Shown: in pieces, positions 45,722 to 55,963 of the stretch
How the letters are laid out: each line of letters begins with the position of its first letter
Numbering within the stretch: position 1 is the first letter of the stretch
NCBI RefSeq assembly: GCF_009617585.1
Contig: NZ_WIXI01000022.1
Coordinates: 434,001 to 498,000, forward strand
Origin: Endobacterium cereale
GTDB taxonomy: Bacteria; Pseudomonadota; Alphaproteobacteria; Rhizobiales; Rhizobiaceae
Direction of reading: 5' to 3'
Length of the DNA stretch: 64,000 bases
Program-made: the position numbers and the translations under genes
Notes under the pieces: generated by a model
Database searches by the model: none
What the model was told of the DNA's origin: nothing
What the model saw: only the letters and a program-made list of their open reading frames with translations

Positions 45722-47338
45722 ATGGCAGTGAGTGCGAACCGGCTTGAACTTCTGCAGATCGCAGATGCAGTTGCGCGCGAAAAGGTCATCGACCGGGAAA
45801 TCGTTCTGGCCGCCATGGCCGACGCGATCCAGAAGGCCGCACGTTCGCGTTACGGCTCTGAGACCAATATTCGCGCCGACATCAACTCGAAGACCGGCGA
45901 AATCCGCCTTCAGCGTCTTCTCGAAGTGGTCGAAGTTGCCGAAGACTACGGCACGCAGATCCCGCTGGAACTGGCGCGCGACCGCAATGTCGACGCCAAG
46001 CTCGGCGACTTCATTGCCGATCCGCTGCCGCCGATGGATTTTGGCCGTATCGCCGCGCAGTCGGCCAAGCAGGTCATCGTGCAGAAGGTGCGCGAAGCCG
46101 AGCGTGACCGCCAGTTCGATGAGTTCAAGGACCGTATGGGCGAAATCGTCAACGGTACCGTCAAGCGCGTCGAATACGGCAACGTCATCGTCGATCTCGG
46201 CCGTGGCGAAGGCATCATCCGTCGCGATGAGATGATCCCGCGCGAAAACATGCGGTACGGCGACCGCGTTCGTGCCTACGTCTACGACGTGCGCCGCGAA
46301 CAGCGTGGCCCGCAGATTTTCCTGTCGCGTACGCATCCGCAGTTCATGGTAAAACTCTTCACCATGGAAGTGCCGGAAATCTACGACGGCATCATCCAGA
46401 TCAAGTCGGTTGCCCGTGACCCCGGTTCGCGTGCCAAGATCGCTGTTATCTCCAACGACAGCTCGATCGATCCGGTCGGCGCCTGCGTCGGTATGCGTGG
46501 TTCGCGCGTTCAGGCGGTTGTCGGCGAGCTTCAGGGCGAAAAGATCGACATCATTCCGTGGAGCCAGGATCCGGCTTCCTTCATCGTCAACGCCCTGCAG
46601 CCGGCTGAAGTCGCCAAGGTCGTTCTCGACGAGGATGCAGAACGCATCGAAGTGGTTGTTCCGGACGAGCAGTTGTCGCTGGCCATCGGCCGTCGCGGCC
46701 AGAACGTCCGCCTCGCATCGCAGCTGACCGGCTGGGATATCGACATCATGACGGAAGCCGAAGAGTCGGAACGCCGTCAGAAGGAATTCAACGAGCGCAC
46801 CAACCTGTTCATGGAAGCCCTCGACGTCGACGAAATGGTCGGCCAGGTGCTTGCTTCGGAAGGTTTTGCCGCCGTTGAGGAACTGGCTTACGTCGAACTC
46901 GATGAAATCGCCTCGATCGACGGTTTCGACGAAGACACCGCCAACGAAATCCAGACCCGCGCCAAGGAATTCCTGGAGCGCATCGAGGCCGAAAACGATG
47001 CCAAGCGCGTTTCGCTCGGCGTTCTGGACGAGCTGAAGCAGATCGACGGCCTGACGGCCCAGATGCTGGTCGCTCTCGGCGAAGAAGGCATCAAGACGGT
47101 TGAAGACTTTGCCGGCTGCGCAGCCGACGATCTTGTCGGCTGGTCGGAGCGCAAGAACAACGAGACCAAGAAATTCGAGGGCACGTTCTCGAAGTTCGAC
47201 GTTTCGCGTGTCGAAGCCGAAAACATGATCGTGCAGGCCCGTCTTCTGGCCGGCTGGATCACCGAGGCTGACCTTGCAACGGCCGAAGAAGACGTTGCCG
47301 AGACCTCGGAGGAGGCGGAAGCCGCTGAACAGGAATGA
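45722..47338 (+). CDS. nusA: Transcription termination/antitermination factor NusA
   Basis: NusA binds RNA polymerase and modulates pausing, termination and antitermination. The 538-residue product has the N-terminal polymerase-binding domain ([20 protein letters not shown]), an S1 domain ([20 protein letters not shown]), two KH domains ([18 protein letters not shown] and [18 protein letters not shown]), and two C-terminal helix-hairpin-helix acidic repeats (about residues 370-425 and 435-520). Its TGA overlaps the next ATG (ATGA), coupling ylxR translation. Confidence 0.98.
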   Translation: MAVSANRLELLQIADAVAREKVIDREIVLAAMADAIQKAARSRYGSETNIRADINSKTGEIRLQRLLEVVEVAEDYGTQIPLELARDRNVDAKLGDFIADPLPPMDFGRIAAQSAKQVIVQKVREAERDRQFDEFKDRMGEIVNGTVKRVEYGNVIVDLGRGEGIIRRDEMIPRENMRYGDRVRAYVYDVRREQRGPQIFLSRTHPQFMVKLFTMEVPEIYDGIIQIKSVARDPGSRAKIAVISNDSSIDPVGACVGMRGSRVQAVVGELQGEKIDIIPWSQDPASFIVNALQPAEVAKVVLDEDAERIEVVVPDEQLSLAIGRRGQNVRLASQLTGWDIDIMTEAEESERRQKEFNERTNLFMEALDVDEMVGQVLASEGFAAVEELAYVELDEIASIDGFDEDTANEIQTRAKEFLERIEAENDAKRVSLGVLDELKQIDGLTAQMLVALGEEGIKTVEDFAGCAADDLVGWSERKNNETKKFEGTFSKFDVSRVEAENMIVQARLLAGWITEADLATAEEDVAETSEEAEAAEQE

Positions 47339-48027
47339 TTGCCGAGGCTTCTGCCAACGGTGATCACGAAGATCAGGATGCGGACGAAGTTTTCAACGAC
47401 CGCACCTGCATCGTGACGCGCGAGGCCGGATCGCCGGAGACGCTGATCCGCTTCGTGGCCGGCCCTGACGGGACGGTGGTTCCTGACCTGAAACGCCAGC
47501 TGCCGGGTCGCGGCTGCTGGGTGAAGGCGGAACGGGCTCTGGTCGAAAAGGCCATCGCTCGCAAGATTTTTGCACGCGCCCTCAAGAACAAGGAGGTGCG
47601 TGCAGAGCCGGAACTCGGCGCTCTGGTGGACCAGCTTCTGGTCGTTCAGGTTGCCGGCATGATGAACCTGGCCCGCAAGGCCGGGCAATTCATCTCCGGC
47701 GCGACGAAAGTGGATGCCGCTGTCCGCTCGGGCGAGGCTCTGGCCGTGTTTCACGCGTCGGATGCCGCCGCGGACGGCAAACGCAAGATCGACCAGGCCC
47801 GTAAGGCCTGGCGGCTCGGTAACGACCTGGAGGAGGAGATTCCTTCCTTCGCGTTGTTCACCGCGGCCGAAATGGACGAACTGATGGGCCAGAATGCTTT
47901 TATCCATGCCGTGGCGCTTGCAGGCCAGGCAGGTGAAGGTGTAGTGAAGCGCGCAACCATGCTCGAAACGTACCGTCATAACGGTCCTTCCGGAGCAAAT
48001 GGCGGCGCTGGCCGGTCAGAGACATGA
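47335..48027 (+). CDS. RNA-binding protein, YlxR (DUF448) fused to an L7Ae-like domain
   Basis: The 230-residue product has an N-terminal YlxR domain (CIVTREAGSPETLIRFVAGP and RQLPGRGCWVKAERALVEKA) followed by a segment like ribosomal L7Ae/YlxQ (VAGMMNLARKAGQFISGATK with FTAAEMDELMGQN). Both bind RNA and usually occur as separate small proteins between nusA and infB in Gram-positive bacteria; the fusion is usual in Rhizobiales. It overlaps nusA by four bases. Confidence 0.92.
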   Translation: MIAEASANGDHEDQDADEVFNDRTCIVTREAGSPETLIRFVAGPDGTVVPDLKRQLPGRGCWVKAERALVEKAIARKIFARALKNKEVRAEPELGALVDQLLVVQVAGMMNLARKAGQFISGATKVDAAVRSGEALAVFHASDAAADGKRKIDQARKAWRLGNDLEEEIPSFALFTAAEMDELMGQNAFIHAVALAGQAGEGVVKRATMLETYRHNGPSGANGGAGRSET

Positions 48028-48128
48028 CACGGTTACCGGCAAAAGCCGGCCGCCGCATTGAACGACGTGTATTGAAACACAGGGTCTGATGTTCCTCATC
48101 CGGTCCTGTGCGAAGGAACAGGAACGGA

Positions 48129-50870
48129 ATGACGGACAACAAAGACGACAAGACAGCCGGCGTGAAAAAGACCCTCACCTTGAAGCCTTCAGGGATGAGC
48201 CAGGGTACCGTGCGCCAGGATATGGGGCGCGGCCGTACGAAGTCGGTCGTCGTCGAAACGGTAAAACGCCGCCCGACCCGCCCGCAGGACGAAAAGCCGA
48301 TCACCCCGATCACGACGCCGGCAGCGCCGCGCGCTGAAACGCCGGCGCCGGCATCTGCCGCTCTGACGGCAGCAGCAGCGCCTGCACCGCGCCCGGCCGC
48401 TCCGGCAGCCGCACCGCGCCCTGCTGCCCCGGCACCTGCTCCGGCTCAGACGCAGACCCGCGTTCACCAGCAGACACAGGCCCATCGCCCGGCCCCGACG
48501 CAGACGCGCCAGCCTGAACGCCCGCGTGGCGCCGTGCTGCACGACCTGTCGGCCAGCGAAATGGACGCCCGCCGTCGCGCACTCGTGGAAGCGCAGGCAC
48601 GCGAAGTCATCGAAGCGCAGAAGCGCGCCGAAGACGAAGCCCGCCGCAAGATCGAGGAAGAACAGCGCCGCATCGAGGCGGAAGCAGAAGCTGCGCGCAT
48701 CGCCGCTCTGCCGCCAGAGCCGGTTGTTGAACCTGTTGTCGAGGCACCTGCCGCTCAGCCGGCTGCTGCTGCTCCGGCCGCGACCCGCAATCAGGAAAAC
48801 CGCCCGCAGACGCGCCCTGCCGCACCCGGTACCGCTGCTGCCGTTCCCGGTCGCCGCAATGTCGGCGAGGAAGACGACCGCCGCGGCCCGCCGCGCGGTG
48901 GTGCTCCGAACCGTGGCAAGGCAACCGTCGTCATTCCGGCAAAAGCACCGGCACGCCCGAAGGCCGACGATGGTCGCCGCCAGGGCAAGCTGACGATCAC
49001 TGCTGCCAGCACGGACGACGACGGCAACAACCGTGGCCGCTCGATGGCTGCCATGCGTCGCCGCCAGGAAAAATTCCGCCGCAGCCAGATGCAGGAAACC
49101 CGTGAAAAGGTTATCCGCGAAGTCATCCTGCCGGAAACCATCACCATTCAGGAACTGTCGCAGCGTATGTCCGAACGGGCCGTCGACGTGATCAAGTACC
49201 TGATGAAGGAAGGCCAGATGATGAAGCCGGGCGACGTCATCGACGCCGACCTCGCAGAACTCATCGCCGGCGAATTCGGCCACACGGTCAAGCGCGTTTC
49301 GGAATCCGACGTTGAAGAAGGCATCTTCGACGTTGCCGACGACGCCGTCGAAATGATCTCGCGTCCTCCGGTCGTCACGATCATGGGTCACGTCGACCAC
49401 GGCAAGACCTCGCTGCTCGACGCCATCCGTCAGGCAAACGTTGTATCGGGCGAAGCCGGTGGCATTACCCAGCATATCGGTGCCTATCAGGTCGAACAGA
49501 ACGGCCAGAAGATCACCTTCATCGACACCCCCGGTCACGCCGCCTTCACGGCCATGCGTGCCCGTGGTGCACAGGCGACGGATATCGCGATCCTGGTGGT
49601 TGCAGCCGACGACGCCGTGATGCCGCAGACGATCGAATCCATCAGCCACGCAAAGGCTGCCGGCGTTCCGATCATCGTGGCGATCAACAAGATCGACAAG
49701 CACGAAGCCAACCCGGACAAGGTCCGTCAGCAGCTTCTGCAGCACGAAGTCTTCGTTGAATCGCTGGGCGGTGAAGTGCTCGACGTCGAAGTGTCGGCGA
49801 AGAACAAGCTCAACCTCGACAAGCTGCTCGAAGCCGTGTTGCTGCAGGCCGAAATTCTCGACCTCAAGGCCGATCCGGTCCGTACTGCCGAAGGTATCGT
49901 CATTGAAGCCCAGCTCGACCGCGGTCGTGGTGCGGTTGCGACCGTTCTTGTCCAGAAGGGTACGCTGAAGCCTGGCCAGATCATCGTTGCCGGCGACCAG
50001 TGGGGCCGTGTTCGTGCCCTCGTCACCGACAAGGGCGACCACGTCAAGGAAGCAGGACCTGCCATGCCGGTCGAAATCCTCGGCCTGTCGGGTACGCCTG
50101 CTGCCGGTGACCGCTTTGCCGTTGTTGAAAACGAAAGCCGCGCTCGCGAGATTTCCGAATATCGCCAGCGTCTGGCCCGCGACAAGGCAGTTGCACGCCA
50201 GTCCGGTCAGCGCGGTTCGCTCGAACAGATGATGAGCAAGCTGCAGAACACCGGCTACAAGGAGTTCCCGCTGCTCATCAAGGGCGACGTGCAGGGTTCG
50301 GTCGAAGCAATCATCGCATCGCTCGACAAGCTCGGCACCGACGAAGTGCGTGCCCGTATCGTTCACTCGGGCGCAGGCGCCATCACGGAATCGGATCTTT
50401 CGCTTGCCGAAGCATCCAACGCCGCGATCATCGGCTTCAACGTTCGTGCCAACGCACAGGCCCGCCTGGCAGCAGAACGCGGCGGCATCGAGCTTCGCTA
50501 CTACAACATCATCTACGATCTGGTGGATGACGTGAAGGCAGCGATGTCGGGTCTGCTTTCGCCGGAACGCCGCGAAACCTTCCTCGGCAATGCCGAAATC
50601 CTGGAAGTGTTCAACATCACCAAGACCGGCAAGGTCGCGGGTTGCCGTGTTGTCGAAGGCAAGGTCGAGCGTGGTGCAGGTGTACGCTTGCTGCGCGACA
50701 ACGTTGTCATCCACGAAGGCAAGCTCAAGACGCTCAAGCGCTTCAAGGATGAAGTCTCGGAAGTGCCGATGGGCCAGGAATGCGGTATGGCCTTCGAGAA
50801 CTACGAAGACATCCGCGCCGGCGACGTCATCGAGTGCTTCCGCGTGGAACACATCACCCGTTCGCTCTAA
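48129..50870 (+). CDS. infB: Translation initiation factor IF-2
   Basis: IF-2 is the GTPase that places initiator tRNA on the 30S subunit. The 913-residue product starts [20 protein letters not shown] and has an Ala/Pro-rich low-complexity N-terminal third with a charged helix ([20 protein letters not shown]), an IF2_N domain ([20 protein letters not shown]), the G domain with G1 [12 protein letters not shown] (about residue 420), G3 DTPGHAAF and G4 NKID, and C-terminal tRNA-binding domains. A GTG at 48108 is in frame, but the ATG at 48129 with an AGGAAC element fits the family start. It ends at a strong terminator. Confidence 0.97.
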   Translation: MTDNKDDKTAGVKKTLTLKPSGMSQGTVRQDMGRGRTKSVVVETVKRRPTRPQDEKPITPITTPAAPRAETPAPASAALTAAAAPAPRPAAPAAAPRPAAPAPAPAQTQTRVHQQTQAHRPAPTQTRQPERPRGAVLHDLSASEMDARRRALVEAQAREVIEAQKRAEDEARRKIEEEQRRIEAEAEAARIAALPPEPVVEPVVEAPAAQPAAAAPAATRNQENRPQTRPAAPGTAAAVPGRRNVGEEDDRRGPPRGGAPNRGKATVVIPAKAPARPKADDGRRQGKLTITAASTDDDGNNRGRSMAAMRRRQEKFRRSQMQETREKVIREVILPETITIQELSQRMSERAVDVIKYLMKEGQMMKPGDVIDADLAELIAGEFGHTVKRVSESDVEEGIFDVADDAVEMISRPPVVTIMGHVDHGKTSLLDAIRQANVVSGEAGGITQHIGAYQVEQNGQKITFIDTPGHAAFTAMRARGAQATDIAILVVAADDAVMPQTIESISHAKAAGVPIIVAINKIDKHEANPDKVRQQLLQHEVFVESLGGEVLDVEVSAKNKLNLDKLLEAVLLQAEILDLKADPVRTAEGIVIEAQLDRGRGAVATVLVQKGTLKPGQIIVAGDQWGRVRALVTDKGDHVKEAGPAMPVEILGLSGTPAAGDRFAVVENESRAREISEYRQRLARDKAVARQSGQRGSLEQMMSKLQNTGYKEFPLLIKGDVQGSVEAIIASLDKLGTDEVRARIVHSGAGAITESDLSLAEASNAAIIGFNVRANAQARLAAERGGIELRYYNIIYDLVDDVKAAMSGLLSPERRETFLGNAEILEVFNITKTGKVAGCRVVEGKVERGAGVRLLRDNVVIHEGKLKTLKRFKDEVSEVPMGQECGMAFENYEDIRAGDVIECFRVEHITRSL

Positions 50871-50891
50871 GCCGAACCGGTACCGAAACAG

Positions 50892-50925
50892 AAAAGCCGT
50901 CCGGACCATACCGGGCGGCTTTTTT
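50892..50925. terminator. Intrinsic terminator after infB
   Basis: AAAAGCCGTCCGG and CCGGGCGGCTTTTT form a stem with an ACCATA loop; symmetrical A/T runs also serve the convergent DMT gene. Confidence 0.9.
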
Positions 50926-50934
50926 ATTGAGTGT

Positions 50935-51840
50935 TCAGGGCGCCGGCTCTAGCACTTCGGGTGGCCGCTTCTTCCTCAGCCGGTTTTCCCGGAAGAAGAT
51001 ATAGAGGCCGGCCGCAACGATGAGGGCTGCGCCGACAAGCGTTGCGGGTTTCGGGATATCGTCGAAAAAGATCCAGCCGAACAGCATGGCCCAGAGCAGA
51101 AGCGTATATTGCAGTGGCACGACGGTGGCGGCATCCGCAAGCTTGAGCGCACGATTGACGAGAAGATGCGCGGCAGACGCGACGACGCCGAGCAGGCAAA
51201 GCATGCCGAGATCGAAGCCGGACTGAATGGATGACCATTGCCACGGCAGGAAGACCAGCCCCGCGACACCTGCTGAAACCACCTGCCAGAAGACGAGAAC
51301 GATATCCGGCGTATCGCGAAGCTGACGACCCGAAATCATCATGAAGGCGAAAGCAGCGCTGCCGGCAAGCGCCAGAAGTGCCGGCAGGCCGAAACTGGCA
51401 GCCCCCGGCTGCAGGGCTATGACCACGCCAAGGAAACCGACGGCGATGGCACTCCACCGCCGCCAGCCCACCTTTTCCTTCAGCAGGATCGGCGACAGAG
51501 CAGCCACATAGATGGGAGCAGCCAGCCAATAGGTCATGGCATCCGCCAGCGGCATGAAACCGACGACGAAATAGAAGGAGGCGACTTCCGCTGTTGAAAG
51601 AATTGCGCGCGCCGACTGGAGGCCCGGTTTGGGTGACGTGAGCAACTGGCCGCGATGCCGCCAGAAGGCGGGTGCCAAAATGACGAAGGCGGCGGTGCTG
51701 CGGATGAACAGGATCTGGCTCAGCGAATAGGATGACACGAGCCATTTTCCCATCGTGTCGTTGAGCGCGAACATCAGCATGCCCACAAGCATTAAACCCA
51801 TGCCGAGAGCGACAGGAGACTGCGAGCGAATGATGTTCAT
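50935..51840 (-). CDS. EamA/DMT family transporter
   Basis: The 301-residue product has ten hydrophobic segments as two EamA repeats, the first starting GMGLMLVGMLMFALNDTMGK and the second around LPALLALAGSAAFAFMMISG, with a basic C-terminus (FFRENRLRKKRPPEV). DMT proteins export metabolites or take up nucleosides; the substrate is unknown. It is a single gene ending at the infB terminator, divergent from exbB. Confidence 0.9.
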   Translation of the reverse strand: MNIIRSQSPVALGMGLMLVGMLMFALNDTMGKWLVSSYSLSQILFIRSTAAFVILAPAFWRHRGQLLTSPKPGLQSARAILSTAEVASFYFVVGFMPLADAMTYWLAAPIYVAALSPILLKEKVGWRRWSAIAVGFLGVVIALQPGAASFGLPALLALAGSAAFAFMMISGRQLRDTPDIVLVFWQVVSAGVAGLVFLPWQWSSIQSGFDLGMLCLLGVVASAAHLLVNRALKLADAATVVPLQYTLLLWAMLFGWIFFDDIPKPATLVGAALIVAAGLYIFFRENRLRKKRPPEVLEPAP

Positions 51841-51972
51841 GACAGTCTCCAGTCCATGGCTGGTTTTTTGAAGGCAGAGGAAATTCGCAACAGTTTTAGC
51901 GGCGAGTCAAGCAAACCTGCAGGTTCCAAACTTGACCCGAACAAGCGTATTTTACCGTGATGCAGCAATTTA

Positions 51973-52001
51973 TTGTTGCCAAGCGCAGTCAAGTTTACTA
52001 T
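51973..52001 (+). promoter_or_regulatory. Possible promoter of exbB-exbD-tonB
   Basis: TTGTTG and TACTAT are 17 bases apart, 134 bases before exbB. No convincing Fur/RirA/Irr-type iron box was recognised near it. Confidence 0.45.
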
Positions 52002-52134
52002 CGGGTAACCGAACGGTACGAGCGTCGCCTGGGGCATGTTCGCTGACGGATGGAATGCGCAAAAGCATTCTCCCGGGCATGGCACACGATGGGATGCATC
52101 GTGCGAGCCTGTTTCGAGTCCGGAGAATTTCTGA

Positions 52135-53397
52135 ATGTCCATAGCCAAAAATCACGTTTCGACCACCCGTGGCCGTGGCATGCATCTGATATCCTGCACG
52201 GCGCTCATCGCGGCAACGCTGATGACCACGTCCGTTCACGCGCAAACGCCATCGACGGAAGCGCCTTCCGCACCGGCACAAACAGCGCCCGCTCCGACCC
52301 AGAACACCGCACCGACAACGCCTGCGCCTTCCGAAACATCGCAGCCGAGCACGCCCGCAACACCGGCACCTGCGACCCAGGCACCGGCAGCGCAGGCGCC
52401 GACCGGCCGTCTGCCGCAGGCTCAGCCTGCCGATCAAGCGCCTGCCGCTCCGGCCCAATCGACACAGGCACCGGCAGACAATAACACAACCCCGGCAACT
52501 CCGCCGGCCGGCGCAACCCCAAGCGCGCCCGCGACGTCCGAACAATCTGCCCCCGCAACACCGCAGGGTAGCGATCCTTCCGCCACCACCGCTCCTGCTC
52601 AGCCTGATGCGCAGCCGGCGCCGCAGGCGACCGACATCACACCCGCCACAGGCGAGGACGCACCGCGCGCCGACCTGCCGCACGATCTGTCGCCCTGGGG
52701 CATGTTCATGCAGGCCGACTGGGTCGTCAAAAGCGTCATGATCGGCCTTGCCATCGCTTCGCTGCTGACCTGGACCGTTTGGTTTGCAAAGACGCTGGAA
52801 CTGGCAGGCGCCCGCACCCGTGCGAAAAGGACGATCAAGGCCATCCGCAATTCGCGCACGCTGACTGAAGCGGTACAGGCGACCGAGGGCCGTGGTGGCC
52901 CGGCCGCCACGATGCTGCGTGCTGCTGCCGAGGAAATGGAAGTGTCGGAAGCCGCTATCGAGCACGCCGAAGGTGATGGTGTGAAGGAACGCGTTTCCTC
53001 CGTGCTGACCCGTATTGAAGCCTTTGCCGGCCGTCGTATGGCACGCGGAACCGGAATTCTTGCCACGATCGGTTCGGTTGGTCCGTTCGTTGGCCTGTTC
53101 GGTACCGTATGGGGCATAATGAACTCGTTCATCGGCATTTCGGAATCGAACACGACCAACCTTGCCGTTGTCGCTCCCGGTATTGCCGAGGCATTGCTTG
53201 CAACCGCCCTCGGTCTCGTGGCCGCTATTCCGGCCGTGGTGATCTACAACATGTTTGCCCGTTCGGTGACCGGTTATCGCCAGCTTCTGGCCGATGCGGC
53301 AGCCGGCGTCGAGCGACTGGTCAGCCGTGACCTCGACTTCCGCAAGATACCGCCAGGCGGCCGCGCCAAGCCCGTTTCGCTTGTTGCCGGGGAGTAA
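52135..53397 (+). CDS. exbB: TonB-system energiser ExbB with extended N-terminus
   Basis: ExbB forms, with ExbD, the proton-driven motor that powers TonB-dependent uptake through the outer membrane. The 420-residue product is far longer than E. coli ExbB (about 244): it has a signal peptide ([20 protein letters not shown]), then about 150 residues of Ala/Pro/Thr-rich periplasmic linker, then the three-span ExbB/TolQ core ([40 protein letters not shown], and [20 protein letters not shown]). Long ExbB proteins with such extensions are known in alphaproteobacteria. CGGAG precedes the ATG. exbD starts five bases after its stop. Confidence 0.95.
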   Translation: MSIAKNHVSTTRGRGMHLISCTALIAATLMTTSVHAQTPSTEAPSAPAQTAPAPTQNTAPTTPAPSETSQPSTPATPAPATQAPAAQAPTGRLPQAQPADQAPAAPAQSTQAPADNNTTPATPPAGATPSAPATSEQSAPATPQGSDPSATTAPAQPDAQPAPQATDITPATGEDAPRADLPHDLSPWGMFMQADWVVKSVMIGLAIASLLTWTVWFAKTLELAGARTRAKRTIKAIRNSRTLTEAVQATEGRGGPAATMLRAAAEEMEVSEAAIEHAEGDGVKERVSSVLTRIEAFAGRRMARGTGILATIGSVGPFVGLFGTVWGIMNSFIGISESNTTNLAVVAPGIAEALLATALGLVAAIPAVVIYNMFARSVTGYRQLLADAAAGVERLVSRDLDFRKIPPGGRAKPVSLVAGE

Positions 53398-53402
53398 GAA
53401 CC

Positions 53403-53918
53403 ATGGCTGGCGGCATTCGCGAACATCACGGCGAGGAAATGGCCGAGAACCACGAGATCAACGTCACGCCGTTCATCGACGTTATGCTGGTTCTCCTGAT
53501 CATCTTCATGGTGGCTGCACCGCTCGCCACCGTCGACGTCAATGTCGATCTACCGGCCTCCACCGCCAAGCCGGCGGAGCGACCGGACGAGCCGATGTAT
53601 CTGACGGTCAAGCAGGACCTGACACTCAATCTCGGCAATGATGTCGTCGCCCGTGAGGAACTGGCAACGACGCTTGATCGACTGACCGAAGGCAAGCGCG
53701 ACACCCGCATTTTCCTGCGCGCCGACAAGATGGTCGATTACGGCCACTTCATGGAGGTGATGAACCTTCTGCGTGACGCCGGTTATCTCAAGATCGCTCT
53801 CGTGGGCCTTGAAAGCCTGCCCGCGCCGATGCCGGCCCAGGACGGCGCAGCGGCATCCGCAGCGCCTGCAGCCCAGCCTTCGGCTGCGCCCGCCCCTGCT
53901 GGAGGTGCAAATCCGTGA
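53403..53918 (+). CDS. exbD: TonB-system energiser ExbD
   Basis: The 171-residue product has one membrane span with the essential aspartate, INVTPFIDVMLVLLIIFMVA, and a periplasmic domain (YLTVKQDLTLNLGNDVVARE), followed by an Ala/Pro-rich tail (AAASAAPAAQPSAAPAPAGG) that is longer than in E. coli. It couples proton flow to TonB movement with ExbB. Its TGA overlaps the tonB start codon (GTGA). Confidence 0.96.
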   Translation: MAGGIREHHGEEMAENHEINVTPFIDVMLVLLIIFMVAAPLATVDVNVDLPASTAKPAERPDEPMYLTVKQDLTLNLGNDVVAREELATTLDRLTEGKRDTRIFLRADKMVDYGHFMEVMNLLRDAGYLKIALVGLESLPAPMPAQDGAAASAAPAAQPSAAPAPAGGANP

Positions 53919-54862
53919 ACTCGGTCAGCTTCAATCCATCGCCGGCCGGGCGCTTTGGGGAGGCCGCTCTGTGGTGCTCGGCGGGTCTTTTCGTGCTTGC
54001 CCTGCATATCGGCGCCGGCTTTTACCTGATGCAGCAGACCGAAGTGGCAGCAGGCGACAATGCACCGCCGCCTGCGATCATGATCGAACTGGCGCCGGAA
54101 CCGGAAGCGGCGATGCCGGAAGAAACGCAGATAGCCGAGCAGACGGAAGATTCCGAGGAAATCAAGAGCGACACACCGGACCCTGTAGAGCCGCAGCCCG
54201 AGGCGCCACCGGAAGAAGTGACGCCTCCCGAGCCTCCGCCACCGGAGCCGATCGTCGAGGAACAGCCGCCTGAGCCGGAACCCGTCCAGGAAGTGACCGA
54301 GACCGTACCGGAAGAACCGCCGGAGCCGCAGGTGGATCCGATCGTGGAAGAACAGATGGCCGCGCTCGACAATGTCGAAGTGCCGCTGCCGACGATGCGG
54401 CCACCGGAACCGGTAGAGAAAAAACCGGAAGAGCCGGTGAAAAAGAAAGTGGCGGAAAAGCCGCGTCCGAAAAAACAGGTTCAGGCCTCGCAGGCGCGTC
54501 AGGAAGCCAAGGTCGATGCGAACCAGTCCGACCGGACCGCGGCACAGCAGACGTCGGCGAGCAACTCCCGTTCGTCCTCTATGTCGCCACAGCGCTGGCA
54601 GGGACGTCTTGCCGCGCATCTGGAGCGTCGCAAGCGCTATCCGGCGGCCGCCCGCTCCAAGCGTGAAGAAGGTACGGTGTACGTCCGCTTCCAGATCGAC
54701 AATAGCGGCAACGTTCTGTCGGTTTCGCTGTCGCGCTCGTCCGGCTCCTCGGCTCTTGATCAGGAGGTTCTGGCGCTAGTCAAACGCGCCTCGCCCGTGC
54801 CGGCGCCGCCTACTGGAGTGAACAAGACCATTACCTTCCCGATGCAGTTCACAATCCGCTAA
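53915..54862 (+). CDS. tonB: Energy transducer TonB
   Basis: TonB spans the periplasm and pulls on outer-membrane receptors. The 315-residue product has an N-terminal anchor (ALWCSAGLFVLALHIGAGFY), a long Pro/Glu-rich rod (PPEEVTPPEPPPPEPIVEEQ and further PEP-type repeats, then basic KKPEEPVKKKVAEKPRPKKQ), and the C-terminal TonB domain starting HLERRKRYPAAARSKREEGT with QIDNSGNVLSVSLSRSSGSS. The YP motif is the usual receptor-contact start. The start is GTG, overlapping exbD. Confidence 0.95.
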   Translation: MNSVSFNPSPAGRFGEAALWCSAGLFVLALHIGAGFYLMQQTEVAAGDNAPPPAIMIELAPEPEAAMPEETQIAEQTEDSEEIKSDTPDPVEPQPEAPPEEVTPPEPPPPEPIVEEQPPEPEPVQEVTETVPEEPPEPQVDPIVEEQMAALDNVEVPLPTMRPPEPVEKKPEEPVKKKVAEKPRPKKQVQASQARQEAKVDANQSDRTAAQQTSASNSRSSSMSPQRWQGRLAAHLERRKRYPAAARSKREEGTVYVRFQIDNSGNVLSVSLSRSSGSSALDQEVLALVKRASPVPAPPTGVNKTITFPMQFTIR

Positions 54863-54869
54863 AAACATT

Positions 54870-54900
54870 CAGCCGCAATCGAGAAACTCGGTTGCGGCTG
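54870..54900 (+). terminator. Terminator-like hairpin after tonB
   Basis: A 14-bp stem CAGCCGCAATCGAG/CTCGGTTGCGGCTG with an AAA loop lies just after the tonB stop; the T-run is weak. Confidence 0.6.
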
Positions 54901-54955
54901 TAGCGTTCCTATTTGACGCTTGCTAGGTTTTGCTGCATCGCAACAGGTGCAGTCC

Positions 54956-55945
54956 ATGACCATTTCCCTGGCAGAAGCCGAACTCCTCATCTCTTCCGTT
55001 TTTGAGCATAACGGCGTCGATGCCCCGGCAGCGGCCTCCGTTGCCCGTGCGCTGGTGCAAGCGGAAGCCGCCGGACAATCCGGCCATGGGCTTCGCCGCG
55101 TACCGGCTTATGTGAAGCAGGTTCTTACCGGCAAGGTGGATGGTCGCGCGCAGCCAGTCCCGTCGCAGCCAAAGCCCGGCATTCTGGCGATCAATGCCAA
55201 TCATGGTTTTGCCTATCCGGCGCTTGATCTGGCAGCGGAGATGCTGCCTTCCATCGTGCGCAAACAAGGCATTGCGCTTGCTGCCATCAACCGTTCGCAC
55301 CACGCCGGCGTAATGGCGTTGACGGTGGAGCGCTTTGCCGAGCAGGGTCTGGTGGCGATGATGTTTGCCAACGCACCGGCGGCGATGGCGCCCTGGGGTG
55401 GCAAGACACCGCTTTACGGCACCAACCCGATTGCCTTTGCCGTGCCGGTTGCCGGTGCCGACCCGCTGGTGATCGACCTGGCGCTTTCCAAGGTGGCGCG
55501 CGGCAAGGTGATGGCAGCGCACCAGAAACACGCCAGCATTCCCGACGACTGGGCTTTTGACGCGGATGGCAACCCGACCACCGACCCGGCCGCGGCGTTG
55601 AATGGCACGATGGCGCCGGCCGGCGGCGCCAAGGGCGCGGCACTGGCGCTGATGGTAGAAGTTCTGGCGGCAGGGCTGACCGGCGCCAATTTTTCCTATC
55701 AGGCCAGTTCACTGTTTGACGAACACGGCCCTGCCCCGTCGCTCGGCCACATGATCATCGCCATCGATCCGGAAGCTGCCGCAGGCGGCACGGCCGAGCG
55801 GATGGCTGCTCTTGCCACAGAGATAACCCGTGAAGAGGGTGTACGGCTTCCTGGGCGTCGTGGCGGCGATTTGCGCCGGACAGCGCTGGAAACCGGCCTG
55901 GTTATTGAAGATGACGTGATGGCTGCGATCGCTGCGTTGCGCTGA
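54956..55945 (+). CDS. Malate/L-lactate dehydrogenase family (Ldh_2) oxidoreductase
   Basis: The 329-residue product has the Ldh_2/MDH2 family pattern: SGHGLRRVPAYVKQVLTGKV, the catalytic-region NRSHHAGVMALTVERFAEQG, and GTNPIAFAVPVAGADPLVID. These NAD(P)-dependent enzymes reduce 2-keto acids or cyclic imines such as delta-1-pyrroline-2-carboxylate or ureidoglycolate; the exact substrate is not readable. The ATG at 54956 fits the family start better than one 12 codons earlier. Confidence 0.9.
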   Translation: MTISLAEAELLISSVFEHNGVDAPAAASVARALVQAEAAGQSGHGLRRVPAYVKQVLTGKVDGRAQPVPSQPKPGILAINANHGFAYPALDLAAEMLPSIVRKQGIALAAINRSHHAGVMALTVERFAEQGLVAMMFANAPAAMAPWGGKTPLYGTNPIAFAVPVAGADPLVIDLALSKVARGKVMAAHQKHASIPDDWAFDADGNPTTDPAAALNGTMAPAGGAKGAALALMVEVLAAGLTGANFSYQASSLFDEHGPAPSLGHMIIAIDPEAAAGGTAERMAALATEITREEGVRLPGRRGGDLRRTALETGLVIEDDVMAAIAALR

Positions 55946-55963
55946 AAAGGACGGTGTCTTGGC

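Noticed and set aside
48189..50909. 906-codon open frame antisense to infB
   Set aside because: Antisense shadow of infB, with low-complexity composition mirroring the infB codons.
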